Source: Lachnospiraceae bacterium (GTDB lineage Bacteria > Bacillota_A > Clostridia > Lachnospirales > Lachnospiraceae). Taken from it: 6,441 bases of DNA. The position numbers were made by a program, and so were the translations under genes. The notes below the pieces were generated by a model. The model saw only the letters and a list, made by a program, of their open reading frames with translations. It ran no database searches and was not told where the DNA came from. How positions within the stretch are numbered: the stretch's first letter is position 1; every line of letters starts with the position of its first letter. Below, one piece after another: positions 1-6,240 of the stretch. Location of the stretch: the NCBI GenBank assembly GCA_031262285.1, contig JAISHZ010000200.1, forward strand, positions 1-6,441, in the 5' to 3' direction.

Positions 1-23
1 TATCCCACACAAAGGGTCGCAAC

Positions 24-150
24 CGCCAAATCGTACGCGATGATCTATATCGCATGTGATGATCTATATCGCAAGCGATGATCTATATCGCAAGCGATGA
101 TTTATATCGCATGTGATGATCTATAGCATGATGATTTGTGCGATTTGGCG
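24..150. repeat. Inverted arms enclosing a tandem repeat array
   Basis: The arms read CGCCAAATCGTAC (24-36) and GTGCGATTTGGCG (138-150). They are reverse complements except for one position that would form a G-U pair in RNA. They frame the 19-bp tandem array, so a transcript could fold into a long hairpin with the array as its branched loop. The position, upstream of a two-component operon and downstream of an unseen gene, fits a terminator-like structure, a small non-autonomous repeat element, or a regulatory leader. There is no long T-tract after the right arm (the next bases are TTATGAAC), which argues against a classic intrinsic terminator. Confidence 0.75.
39..143. repeat. 19-bp tandem repeat array, five units plus a partial sixth
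   Basis: Units start at 39, 58, 77, 96 and 115, with a degenerate partial copy at 130. The consensus is GATGATCTATATCGCAWGY. Units 2 and 3 end in AAGC and units 1 and 4 end in ATGT. Unit 4 has one C-to-T change and unit 5 is shortened. Each unit with the preceding GC contains the small dyad GCGAT-N7-ATCGC, and each junction contains ATCGCAAGCGAT or its variant ATCGCATGTGAT, so the array could fold into serial hairpins. It has no reading frame of note. It could be a variable-number tandem repeat, protein-binding direct repeats or a structured RNA, and the sequence does not decide between these. Confidence 0.9.
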
Positions 151-153
151 TTA

Positions 154-182
154 TGAACACTGAAGGCGTGAATAGAAATAAT
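154..182 (+). promoter_or_regulatory. Weak candidate SigmaA promoter for the two-component operon
   Basis: TGAACA (154-159) lies 17 nt before AATAAT (177-182). This matches four of six bases of the -35 consensus and five of six of the -10 consensus. It would start transcription near 189, about 35 nt before the response regulator start codon. It sits directly after the repeat array and is the best match I found in 151-225. The -35 is poor, so transcription may start elsewhere or depend on an activator such as the encoded regulator itself. Confidence 0.3.
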
Positions 183-225
183 TACAAAGTAAAGGAAAGT
201 CCTGCACAGATAGGAGTAAAAGGTT

Positions 226-924
226 ATGAAACAGAAGGTGATGATAGTGGATGACGATCAGAATATCGCCGAGTTGATTTCCCTGTATCTGACAAAAGAG
301 TGTTTTGAAACAAAGATTGTATACGATGGTGAATCGGCACTGGCGCAGATTGATGGATATCTGCCGAATTTGGTTCTCCTTGATTTAATGCTTCCGGGGA
401 TCGATGGCTATCAAGTATGTCGAGAGGTACGAGCCAAAAACGACGTCCCGATCATTTTATTGTCTGCGAAAGGGGAAGTGTTTGATAAGGTTCTGGGATT
501 AGAATTGGGAGCAGATGATTACTTAGAAAAGCCGTTTGACTCAAAAGAGCTTGTAGCACGAGTGAAAGCAGTGCTTCGTCGTTATAAACCTAACGTGATA
601 TCTCCTGAGATCGTGCGTGATAAATATGTAGAATATCCGGAATTGTCGATTAATCTAACGGATTATGCGGTGTTTTACCAAGGGGAAAAAATCGATATGA
701 AGCCGAAAGAGTTGGAACTATTGTACTTTTTGGCTTCCTCTCCCAATCATGTTTTTACACGAGAACAGCTTTTAGAGCAGATATGGGCTTATGATTATAT
801 CGGCGATACCAGAACGGTAGATGTCCATATTAAGCGTATTCGTGAAAAGATCAAAGATCATGCTCAATGGAAAATTACGACAATATGGGGTATTGGATAC
901 AAATTTGAAAGTAAGGGTAACTGA
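226..924 (+). CDS. OmpR/PhoB-family two-component response regulator
   Basis: This 232-residue cytoplasmic transcription factor is the normal length for the OmpR/PhoB family. The receiver domain (about 4-118) shows the acidic pair D9/D10, the phosphoacceptor D53 in LVLLDLMLPG, the switch residue S80 in IILLSAK and the conserved K102 in EKPF. A winged-helix DNA-binding domain follows (about 135-230), with the typical RTVDVHIKRIREKI recognition-helix region and a terminal GIGYKF. The ATG is preceded by AGGAG at 212-216 with 9-nt spacing. The gene lies 20 nt before a histidine kinase, its evident partner, which should phosphorylate D53 and promote dimerisation and DNA binding. The target genes cannot be read from the sequence; the operon itself and the CapA gene behind it are the natural candidates (inference). 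I could not assign it to a named system such as PhoP or YclJ. Confidence 0.95.
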   Translation: MKQKVMIVDDDQNIAELISLYLTKECFETKIVYDGESALAQIDGYLPNLVLLDLMLPGIDGYQVCREVRAKNDVPIILLSAKGEVFDKVLGLELGADDYLEKPFDSKELVARVKAVLRRYKPNVISPEIVRDKYVEYPELSINLTDYAVFYQGEKIDMKPKELELLYFLASSPNHVFTREQLLEQIWAYDYIGDTRTVDVHIKRIREKIKDHAQWKITTIWGIGYKFESKGN

Positions 925-944
925 CAAGATGAGCGGGGTCACAT

Positions 945-2375
945 TTGAAAAAGACACTGTATCTTAAATTTATACTGGCATATATCATATTTGGGGTATT
1001 TGGATTCGCGATTGTTTCTATTTTTGTACCCGGAATGATTCGAGAAAATCTGGTCCGAGACAAAGCACAAATCCTTTACACAGAGGCAACAGCGCTTGCG
1101 AAGAATCAAGGAAGCGATTTGTACAATGTCATCGTAAGTCTTGATGATGTAAAGACGCTCATCGATATCGTGGCAGTATACTTAGAATCAGATATCCGCA
1201 TCATCAATCCATCCGGAAGAGTGGTCATTGATTCCGGAATACCGTTAGATATTGAAACCATCAGAATCGTTGAGGAATTTGATCCAACTGTTTTTCGCGG
1301 ATCCTATTATATTGTGGATCAATTCTTTCACAGTTTTGAGTCTGAAGTATTAACCGTTATCGCGACCATTGCTCCCGCATACATCGTACAAGGTTATGTA
1401 GTCATTCATTATGATATGGCATTGATTGAGGCGGCTACGAACCAATTACTGGTGATTTGTTACGTTGTATTTGCCATGTTATTTTTACTTTCACTGATTG
1501 TTTTATTGTTTTTTACCCAAATCGTCTATATTCCACTTCGTAAAATCACATATGCGACAGAGCAATATGCGTCGGGTAATATGCATTATGAATTTCAAGT
1601 CGAAAGTGAGGATGAAATCGGATATCTAGCGATGTGTTTATCCTATATGGCTAGCGAAATCGCACGATCTGAAGATGATCAGAAGAAATTTGTGGCGAAT
1701 ATTTCACATGATTTTCGTTCTCCGCTGACTTCTATTCAAGGGTTTTTAAAAGCGATGTTGGATGGGATCATTCCGGAAGAAGATTACGAAAAGTATATTC
1801 ACATTGTATTAAATGAAACAGAGAGATTGACGAAGTTAACGAACAGTCTGCTATCTTTGAACAATTTGAATATGAAGGGAATGTATTTGAATCGGTCAGA
1901 TTTTGATATTGTTCAAGTCATTCGCGATACGACTTCCTCTTTTGAAGGCACTTGCATTAAGAAGAATATTACGATCCTTCTTACATTAAGCGGAGAAAAG
2001 CTTTTCGTGAATGCCGATAAAGAAAAAATACAACAAGTTTTGTACAATTTGTTAGACAATGCGATTAAATTCAGCCATCAAGATTCTACGATTCAAGTAG
2101 AGACTTCGGAAAAGAAAAGTAAGGTATGGGTATCTATCAAAGACAGTGGTATCGGTATCCCAAAGGAGGATTTGAAATTAATATGGGATCGATTCTATAA
2201 ATCAGATTTGTCCAGAGGAAAAGATAAGAAAGGAACAGGATTGGGTCTTTCCATCGTTCGGGAAATCATTCGATCGCACAATGAACATATCAATGTTATC
2301 AGTACTCCGGGAGAAGGTAGTGAATTTATCTTTCAACTCACAAAGTCCAAACTAGAGGAAGAGGATGAACTTTAG
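945..2375 (+). CDS. Membrane-bound sensor histidine kinase (HAMP-HisKA-HATPase_c)
   Basis: This 476-residue kinase should phosphorylate the upstream response regulator. In order it has a first membrane segment (about 8-28), an extracytoplasmic sensor region (about 30-165) with a stretch resembling Cache/PDC sensors (DIRIINPSGRVVIDSG), a second membrane segment (about 168-191), a HAMP linker (about 192-245), and a dimerisation/phosphoacceptor helix with H255 in NISHDFRSPLTSI. The ATPase domain carries an N box around N368/N372 in YNLLDNAIKFS, a G1 box DSGIGIP (400-406), an F box WDRFYKS and a G2 box GTGLGLSIV (430-438). All catalytic motifs look intact. The start is TTG, with GGGG (935-938) as a modest ribosome binding site. 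The ATG at 929 is out of frame. The gap to the regulator stop is 20 nt, so translational coupling is likely. The ligand is unknown. Confidence 0.94.
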   Translation: MKKTLYLKFILAYIIFGVFGFAIVSIFVPGMIRENLVRDKAQILYTEATALAKNQGSDLYNVIVSLDDVKTLIDIVAVYLESDIRIINPSGRVVIDSGIPLDIETIRIVEEFDPTVFRGSYYIVDQFFHSFESEVLTVIATIAPAYIVQGYVVIHYDMALIEAATNQLLVICYVVFAMLFLLSLIVLLFFTQIVYIPLRKITYATEQYASGNMHYEFQVESEDEIGYLAMCLSYMASEIARSEDDQKKFVANISHDFRSPLTSIQGFLKAMLDGIIPEEDYEKYIHIVLNETERLTKLTNSLLSLNNLNMKGMYLNRSDFDIVQVIRDTTSSFEGTCIKKNITILLTLSGEKLFVNADKEKIQQVLYNLLDNAIKFSHQDSTIQVETSEKKSKVWVSIKDSGIGIPKEDLKLIWDRFYKSDLSRGKDKKGTGLGLSIVREIIRSHNEHINVISTPGEGSEFIFQLTKSKLEEEDEL

Positions 2376-2410
2376 TCGATGAGATACGGTGTAACATAGA
2401 AAGCGTAGAA

Positions 2411-2418
2411 GGGAGTGG
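2411..2418 (+). promoter_or_regulatory. Ribosome binding site that decides the CapA start
   Basis: GGGAGTGG lies upstream of two in-frame GTG codons at 2415 and 2424. The first GTG is inside the binding site itself and cannot use it. The second has about 8 nt between GGGAG and the codon, which is near ideal. The start at 2424 is therefore preferred, making the protein three residues shorter than the longest frame. Confidence 0.65.
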
Positions 2419-2423
2419 AAAGA

Positions 2424-3632
2424 GTGTATCGAATAAAGAATCACAAACGTAGGAAACCACATATACCATTTGTGATCATTCTGATGAGCACATTACTAAC
2501 AGCTACATCCTGTATGTTTAACAATCAACAGGTTGTATCGAGATCTGAGGAAAGAGAACAGATCACACTCGTTTGGCCGCAAGAGAAGGAAGGGTTCCTA
2601 ACAGGTTCCGAATCCGAGGAGACGGATTCGACAGCGACGTCACAAGAGGTCTCTAGCGAAGAAGAGAAAGATCGTCTGGTGGAGATTACGATTTCAGCAG
2701 CAGGCGATGTGTCTTTGGGAAATCATCGTGACCAAGGATTTTCCTATTCTTTTCGCGAAAAATATGCAGAAATGGGAGATAGAGCGTACTTTTTTGAAAA
2801 TGTTGCTCCCTTTTTTGAAGAGGATGATTTCACAATCGTGAATTTGGAGGGAGTTTTGACATTTGCAGAGGAGGTACGAGAAGGACGCACTTTTTATATC
2901 AAAGGAGATCCGGAATATGCCAATATCCTCACATTGGGAGGAGTGGAAGCGGTCAGTATGTCCAATAATCATGTGAATGATTATGGTGAACAAGGAAAAG
3001 AGGATACCATAGATGCACTTACTGCAGAGGGGATAGGGTACGCTTACGACAATATCTTGGGACTCTATGAAGTGAAAGGGATTCTGATCGGTTATGTATC
3101 AGTGAACGAAACTTCAATGGGGACACGTGTGGAGAGTTATTTGCAGGAAGGAATCAACGCGCTAAAAGATCAAGGTGCGGATTTGATCTTGGCAAGCTGT
3201 CATTGGGGAACGGAGCATGTAAATTATCCCGAGGAGTATCAGATAACGTTGGGGCGTAATTGTATTGATTGGGGTGCAGATCTAGTAATCGGACATCACC
3301 CTCATGTACTCCAAGGCATTGAATATTATCAAGGGAAATATATTATATACAGTTTGGCTAATTTTTGTTTTGGTGCGAATCGTAACCCCGTAGATAAAGA
3401 TACGATCATTTATCAACAAACGTTCACGTTTGTTGATAATGATCTGCAAGAAGAGACGACAGCCAAAGTGATCCCCTGTTCAATCAGTTCTGTGGAGACG
3501 CGGAATGACTATCGTCCGACTCCTGCGATAGGGGAAGAAGCTGAGCGAATTTTGGAACGAATGCGTCAGTACAGCTTAGACGGTAATCTTTCATTTGCTG
3601 AGGACGGTGAGATAATTCCTGCATCTCCATAG
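2424..3632 (+). CDS. CapA-family (poly-gamma-glutamate/capsule type) metallophosphoesterase-like lipoprotein
   Basis: This 402-residue protein has a basic N-terminus (KNHKRRK), a hydrophobic stretch (about 14-29) and a cysteine at position 30 in LLTATSC. That suggests a lipoprotein signal, although the lipobox is imperfect and an uncleaved anchor is possible. A Ser/Glu/Thr-rich linker follows (about 38-85), then a CapA/PgsA domain of the calcineurin-like fold. Its motifs are AGDVSLG (D95), VNLEG (N140, E142), MSNNHVNDYG (N181, N182, H183), CHWG (H260), GHHPHVLQG (H291, H292, H294) and a terminal YSLANFCFG. These are the conserved putative metal-site residues of the family. PgsA/CapA homologues take part in polyglutamate or capsule synthesis or export, but many stand-alone copies have no known role, and no capB or capC is visible here. 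It starts 48 nt after the kinase and is probably co-transcribed. It ends 19 nt from a convergent gene. Confidence 0.88.
   Translation: MYRIKNHKRRKPHIPFVIILMSTLLTATSCMFNNQQVVSRSEEREQITLVWPQEKEGFLTGSESEETDSTATSQEVSSEEEKDRLVEITISAAGDVSLGNHRDQGFSYSFREKYAEMGDRAYFFENVAPFFEEDDFTIVNLEGVLTFAEEVREGRTFYIKGDPEYANILTLGGVEAVSMSNNHVNDYGEQGKEDTIDALTAEGIGYAYDNILGLYEVKGILIGYVSVNETSMGTRVESYLQEGINALKDQGADLILASCHWGTEHVNYPEEYQITLGRNCIDWGADLVIGHHPHVLQGIEYYQGKYIIYSLANFCFGANRNPVDKDTIIYQQTFTFVDNDLQEETTAKVIPCSISSVETRNDYRPTPAIGEEAERILERMRQYSLDGNLSFAEDGEIIPASP
2609..2630. repeat. Short perfect hairpin in the CapA linker region
   Basis: CGAATCCG (2609-2616) and CGGATTCG (2623-2630) are perfect reverse complements separated by the 6-nt loop AGGAGA. 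The hairpin falls in the low-complexity Ser/Glu-rich linker of the CapA-family protein, where sequence constraint is weak. No function is apparent. Confidence 0.6.
3410..3439. repeat. Perfect 13-bp hairpin inside the CapA coding sequence
   Basis: Positions 3410-3422 and 3427-3439 are exact reverse complements around the 4-nt loop TTCA. The core reads ATCAACAAACG-TTCA-CGTTTGTTGAT. It encodes the segment around IYQQTFTFVDN, downstream of the last conserved CapA motif. A stem this long and perfect is unusual in a reading frame. It lacks a GC-rich base and a T-tract, so it is not a typical terminator. Confidence 0.85.
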
Positions 3633-3651
3633 AACCGGCAATGGAACAGTT

Positions 3652-3906
3652 TCACTCGGCAGAGCTGATGGCATTGTGAAGAGCTTGAGCCAATTGATCC
3701 GCACAGGAAGTCGGTCTTCTGCCGCAGGTGATGTTTCTCAATTTCGCCACCACATCGCGAGCAGGCCATCCTTCAATTAAAGCCGGGATCGCTTTTAAAT
3801 TCCCATTACAGCCTCCGGTAAAGGAAACATTTGATACGATACCGTCCTCCAGATCAAAATTGATTTGGCTGGAACACGTGTTTTTGGTTTGATACGTATA
3901 ATGCAT
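3652..3906 (-). CDS. Small TSCPD-domain protein, TIGR03905 family
   Basis: This 84-residue protein is a complete match in layout to the stand-alone TSCPD family (TIGR03905), common in Bacillota and without a known activity. A related TSCPD domain occurs at the C-terminus of some B12-dependent ribonucleotide reductases. Four cysteines could bind a metal: C11, C33 in FTGGCNGNLKAI, C61 in ITCGRRPTSC, and C68 in TSCADQLAQAL. The signature reads TSCAD rather than TSCPD. The ATG is preceded by GGAG (complement of 3912-3915) with 5-nt spacing. It lies 42 nt downstream of the peroxidase gene on the same strand and is probably co-transcribed with it. Whether it helps redox or metal handling is only inference. 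No intrinsic terminator is seen after its stop, which is 19 nt from the convergent CapA stop. Confidence 0.85.
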   Translation of the reverse strand: MHYTYQTKNTCSSQINFDLEDGIVSNVSFTGGCNGNLKAIPALIEGWPARDVVAKLRNITCGRRPTSCADQLAQALHNAISSAE

Positions 3907-3918
3907 AGCTGCTCCAAT

Positions 3919-3938
3919 CTGTCCGCTTCTGCGGACGG
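3919..3938. repeat. GC-rich stem-loop between the peroxidase and TSCPD genes
   Basis: GTCCGC (3921-3926) and GCGGAC (3931-3936) pair perfectly around TTCT. The stem extends by one wobble and one further pair to 3919 and 3938. It occupies most of the 42-nt intergenic gap, starting a few bases upstream of the TSCPD ribosome binding site on the minus-strand transcript. No T-tract follows, so it is more likely an mRNA stabiliser, processing site or translation modulator than a full terminator. Partial attenuation is possible. Confidence 0.65.
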
Positions 3939-3948
3939 GTGTAATGAA

Positions 3949-4422
3949 TTATAAAAGTGCTGCGATTTTGGCATCGATTGTATGCGGAGGTTGCGTAGGT
4001 CCAAACCGATCCACGATTGTTCCTTCACGATCCACCAAAAATTTTGTAAAATTCCACTTTACCTTATTACTGATGAAACCGCCTTTTTCATTCTTTAGAT
4101 AGGTATAAAGAGGGTCTTCCTTTTCGCCGTTCACATCTATTTTTGCAAATTGGGGAAAAGTGATCCCATATCGACCGGTACAAAAAGTATGAATTTCTTC
4201 TTCTGTCCCCGGAGCTTGAGAGCCGAATTGATTACATGGAAAATCCAAGATGACGAATCCTTGATCGGAATACTTTTCATATAAGGACTCTAGTCCTTCA
4301 TATTGCGGGGTAAATGCGCATCCCGTAGCCGTGTTCACGATCAATAGTACCTTTCCTTTGTATGTAGAGAGCGATTGCATAGAGCCATCCATTGCTTTTA
4401 CATCATATTCATAAAGCGACAT
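3949..4422 (-). CDS. gpx: Glutathione peroxidase family thiol peroxidase (Cys type)
   Basis: This 157-residue single-domain thioredoxin-fold enzyme should reduce hydrogen peroxide or organic hydroperoxides in the cytoplasm. The peroxidatic cysteine is C35 in NTATGCAFTPQY, where selenocysteine sits in animal enzymes. The rest of the catalytic tetrad is Q69 in CNQFGSQ and W123/N124 in KWNFTKF. C81 in HTFCTGRYG sits where thioredoxin-dependent family members carry the resolving cysteine, so electrons probably come from thioredoxin rather than glutathione (inference from family knowledge). The length is normal for bacterial members, and no signal peptide is seen. The ATG has AAAGGAG on the minus strand (complement of 4428-4434) with 5-nt spacing. 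A strong SigmaA-type promoter lies just upstream. It heads a probable two-gene unit with the TSCPD protein and diverges from the radical SAM gene. Confidence 0.95.
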   Translation of the reverse strand: MSLYEYDVKAMDGSMQSLSTYKGKVLLIVNTATGCAFTPQYEGLESLYEKYSDQGFVILDFPCNQFGSQAPGTEEEIHTFCTGRYGITFPQFAKIDVNGEKEDPLYTYLKNEKGGFISNKVKWNFTKFLVDREGTIVDRFGPTQPPHTIDAKIAALL

Positions 4423-4461
4423 GAGTGCTCCTTTCTGGAAGGAATGGTTTTGTGTTACTCG

Positions 4462-4491
4462 ATTTTAAGCATGAACGAAGCATTCTGTCAA
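4462..4491 (-). promoter_or_regulatory. SigmaA-type promoter for the peroxidase-TSCPD unit
   Basis: On the minus strand a perfect TTGACA -35 (complement of 4486-4491) is followed after 18 nt by TAAAAT (complement of 4462-4467), five of six bases of the -10 consensus. Transcription would start near 4455, giving a leader of about 33 nt before the peroxidase ATG. The element lies wholly in the 98-nt divergent intergenic region. No clear operator palindrome overlaps it. I found no comparably good promoter on the plus strand for the radical SAM gene. Confidence 0.75.
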
Positions 4492-4508
4492 GGTTTGTGT
4501 GGGGCAAA

Positions 4509-4515
4509 AAAGGAG
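4509..4515 (+). promoter_or_regulatory. Ribosome binding site that sets the radical SAM start
   Basis: AAAGGAG-type sequence (AAAAAAGGAG ending at 4515) lies 5 nt before the ATG at 4521. The longer frame could begin at a GTG at 4425, but that codon lies almost against the divergent peroxidase start and would add 32 residues unlike the family. The family-like N-terminus MKFLLVALNAKYIHTNLA begins at 4521. Confidence 0.85.
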
Positions 4516-4520
4516 TATTG

Positions 4521-6227
4521 ATGAAATTTTTATTGGTTGCACTAAATGCAAAATATATTCATACGAATCTTGCTGTAAGGTCTTTGGCTGCCTATGTTGG
4601 AGAAGAGCTTTCTTCTTATGTGGAAATAGCAGAGTATACGATTAATATGCAAAAGGAGGAGGTAGTAGCGGATATTGTTCGACGTAAGCCTGATGCAGTA
4701 GGGTTTTCCTGTTATATTTGGAATATGGTGATGATAGAGGCGATTGTGGCGGATCTGCATCTGATTTTGGATGATCTTCCGATTTGGTTGGGCGGTCCGG
4801 AGGTAAGTTATGATACGCAAGAGAGATTGCGTCGATTACCCTACCTGGCAGGGATCATCGCGGGGGAAGGGGAGGCAGCGTTTCTGGAAATATTACAAAA
4901 GTTGGTTCACTCTGAGCCAAGAGAGAAGCAGTCGCTTGTTCTGCAATCTTCTAACCCGATTGATCTAACCCAAGTTCCGTTTTGGTTTCTGCAAAAGGCG
5001 AATGAGAATCCAATGCAACCCGGTAAAGATCAAATTATTTATTATGAATCTTCACGAGGGTGTCCGTTTGGTTGTGCGTACTGTTTGTCAGGGAGAGATC
5101 AGATGCTGCGATTTCGGGATTTAGAAGTCGTGAAAGCAGAGTTGGATGTCTTTTTGCGTAGCAAAGTCGCACAAGTGAAGTTTGTTGATCGTACCTTCAA
5201 CGCGGACAGACGAAGAGCAAGAGAAATGATCCGTTATCTTCAAGCTCATGATAATGGGGTCACGAATTTTCACTTTGAAATAGCAGGGGATCTTTTAGAG
5301 GATGAAGATTTGGTGTTGTTTGGTACTTTGCGTCCGGGTTTTGTGCAATTGGAGATCGGTATTCAATCGACCAATGTCGATACACTTAAGGCGATCAGTA
5401 GATCCGTCGATCAAGAGGAACTTTGGAATAAGATAGAAGTGATACGAGCCGCAGGGAATGTTCACCAACATTTGGATTTGATCGTGGGATTGCCTTATGA
5501 AGATTATGCTTCCTTGAAGCGTTCGTTTGATCGGGTGTATATGGCAAGACCGCAGCAGTTTCAGTTGGGATTTCTGAAGGTGTTAAAGGGGTCTATGCTT
5601 GCGACGCGTACGAAGGAGTGGGGAATTGTGTATTCGTCGCAACCGCCATATGAGGTGATTTCGACAACATGGATTTCGTATGAGGAGATTCAGAAGTTAA
5701 AACAGGTTGAAAACGCATTGAACAACTATTATAATTCCGGTCAATATACTTGTACATTACCTATATTGGAAGGGTTGTATGAGACTCCATTTGCCTTGTA
5801 TGAAGCGTTGGGAGAGTTTCATAGGACGATACCCGGTGTGCGTGAGAGTTCATCGCGAATCTCAAGGTATGAGAAGCTTTTTGATTTTGTCTGCCGTTAT
5901 TTTCCTACGTATCAAAAGATAGTAAGAGAAAAATTGACATTCGATTTTTATCTACGCGAGAACGCAAAAACTCGTCCTAAGTTTGCTCCGGATAGAGAGC
6001 AATGGGCAGAGTCGATTCGCCAATTTTATCGACAAGAGGCACTTCAAAAAAAGGTTTTGACTACATACGGCGATTGCGATTCTTCGCAACTACGGCGATT
6101 GACCCATATAGAAGTTTTTTCAGACAGGGCGTGGTTGTTTGATTATCAAATGCGGAATCCGTTTACCAATAATGCACAAGCGATTGACATTAGCGATTAT
6201 TTTCAATTTTCTAAAAAGCGGACATAG
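4521..6227 (+). CDS. B12-binding domain radical SAM protein with DUF4080 C-terminus
   Basis: This 568-residue protein has an N-terminal cobalamin-binding-like Rossmann domain (about 1-150) with GGPEVSYD (91-98) and IIAGEGE (112-118). A radical SAM barrel follows (about 170-370). Its 4Fe-4S cluster motif is C181-x3-C185-x2-C188 in RGCPFGCAYC, with LEIGIQS (about 278-283) and DLIVGLP (319-325). The C-terminal 190 residues match the DUF4080 region expected for this subgroup. As in many class B enzymes, I see no DxHxxG cobalamin ligand motif, so the corrinoid could bind base-off without a His ligand. The family should cleave S-adenosylmethionine to a radical and may do methyl transfer, but its substrate is not known. 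It diverges from the peroxidase gene. No plus-strand promoter is obvious in the 98-nt gap, so the start may lie close to or within the peroxidase gene. Start choice rests on the ribosome binding site at 4509-4515. Confidence 0.92.
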   Translation: MKFLLVALNAKYIHTNLAVRSLAAYVGEELSSYVEIAEYTINMQKEEVVADIVRRKPDAVGFSCYIWNMVMIEAIVADLHLILDDLPIWLGGPEVSYDTQERLRRLPYLAGIIAGEGEAAFLEILQKLVHSEPREKQSLVLQSSNPIDLTQVPFWFLQKANENPMQPGKDQIIYYESSRGCPFGCAYCLSGRDQMLRFRDLEVVKAELDVFLRSKVAQVKFVDRTFNADRRRAREMIRYLQAHDNGVTNFHFEIAGDLLEDEDLVLFGTLRPGFVQLEIGIQSTNVDTLKAISRSVDQEELWNKIEVIRAAGNVHQHLDLIVGLPYEDYASLKRSFDRVYMARPQQFQLGFLKVLKGSMLATRTKEWGIVYSSQPPYEVISTTWISYEEIQKLKQVENALNNYYNSGQYTCTLPILEGLYETPFALYEALGEFHRTIPGVRESSSRISRYEKLFDFVCRYFPTYQKIVREKLTFDFYLRENAKTRPKFAPDREQWAESIRQFYRQEALQKKVLTTYGDCDSSQLRRLTHIEVFSDRAWLFDYQMRNPFTNNAQAIDISDYFQFSKKRT

Positions 6228-6240
6228 GAAGGGGTTCAAG

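Noticed and set aside
39..143. CRISPR array
   Set aside because: The units are contiguous 19-bp tandem copies with no unique spacers between them, and no cas genes are present.
929..931. ATG as start of the histidine kinase
   Set aside because: It is out of frame with the kinase. The TTG at 945 gives the expected basic N-terminus followed by the first membrane segment.
2694..2993. Minus-strand 99-residue frame inside the CapA gene
   Set aside because: It lies wholly within a gene with clear family motifs, has no domain features and no matching ribosome binding site context. It is a shadow frame.
3795..4028. Minus-strand 77-residue frame spanning the peroxidase-TSCPD junction
   Set aside because: It overlaps two well-supported genes in a different frame on the same strand and shows no family motif.
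4425..4520. Extended radical SAM N-terminus from the GTG at 4425
   Set aside because: The extension is not family-like, lies over the divergent peroxidase promoter, and is made unnecessary by the strong ribosome binding site before the ATG at 4521.
4542..4820. Minus-strand 92-residue frame inside the radical SAM gene
   Set aside because: It overlaps the conserved B12-binding region on the other strand, and its composition looks like a frame shadow.
5636..5648. 13-mer GTCGCAACCGCCA shared with positions 16-28
   Set aside because: It is a single short match, one copy lying in a coding sequence with no flanking similarity. It is most likely chance.
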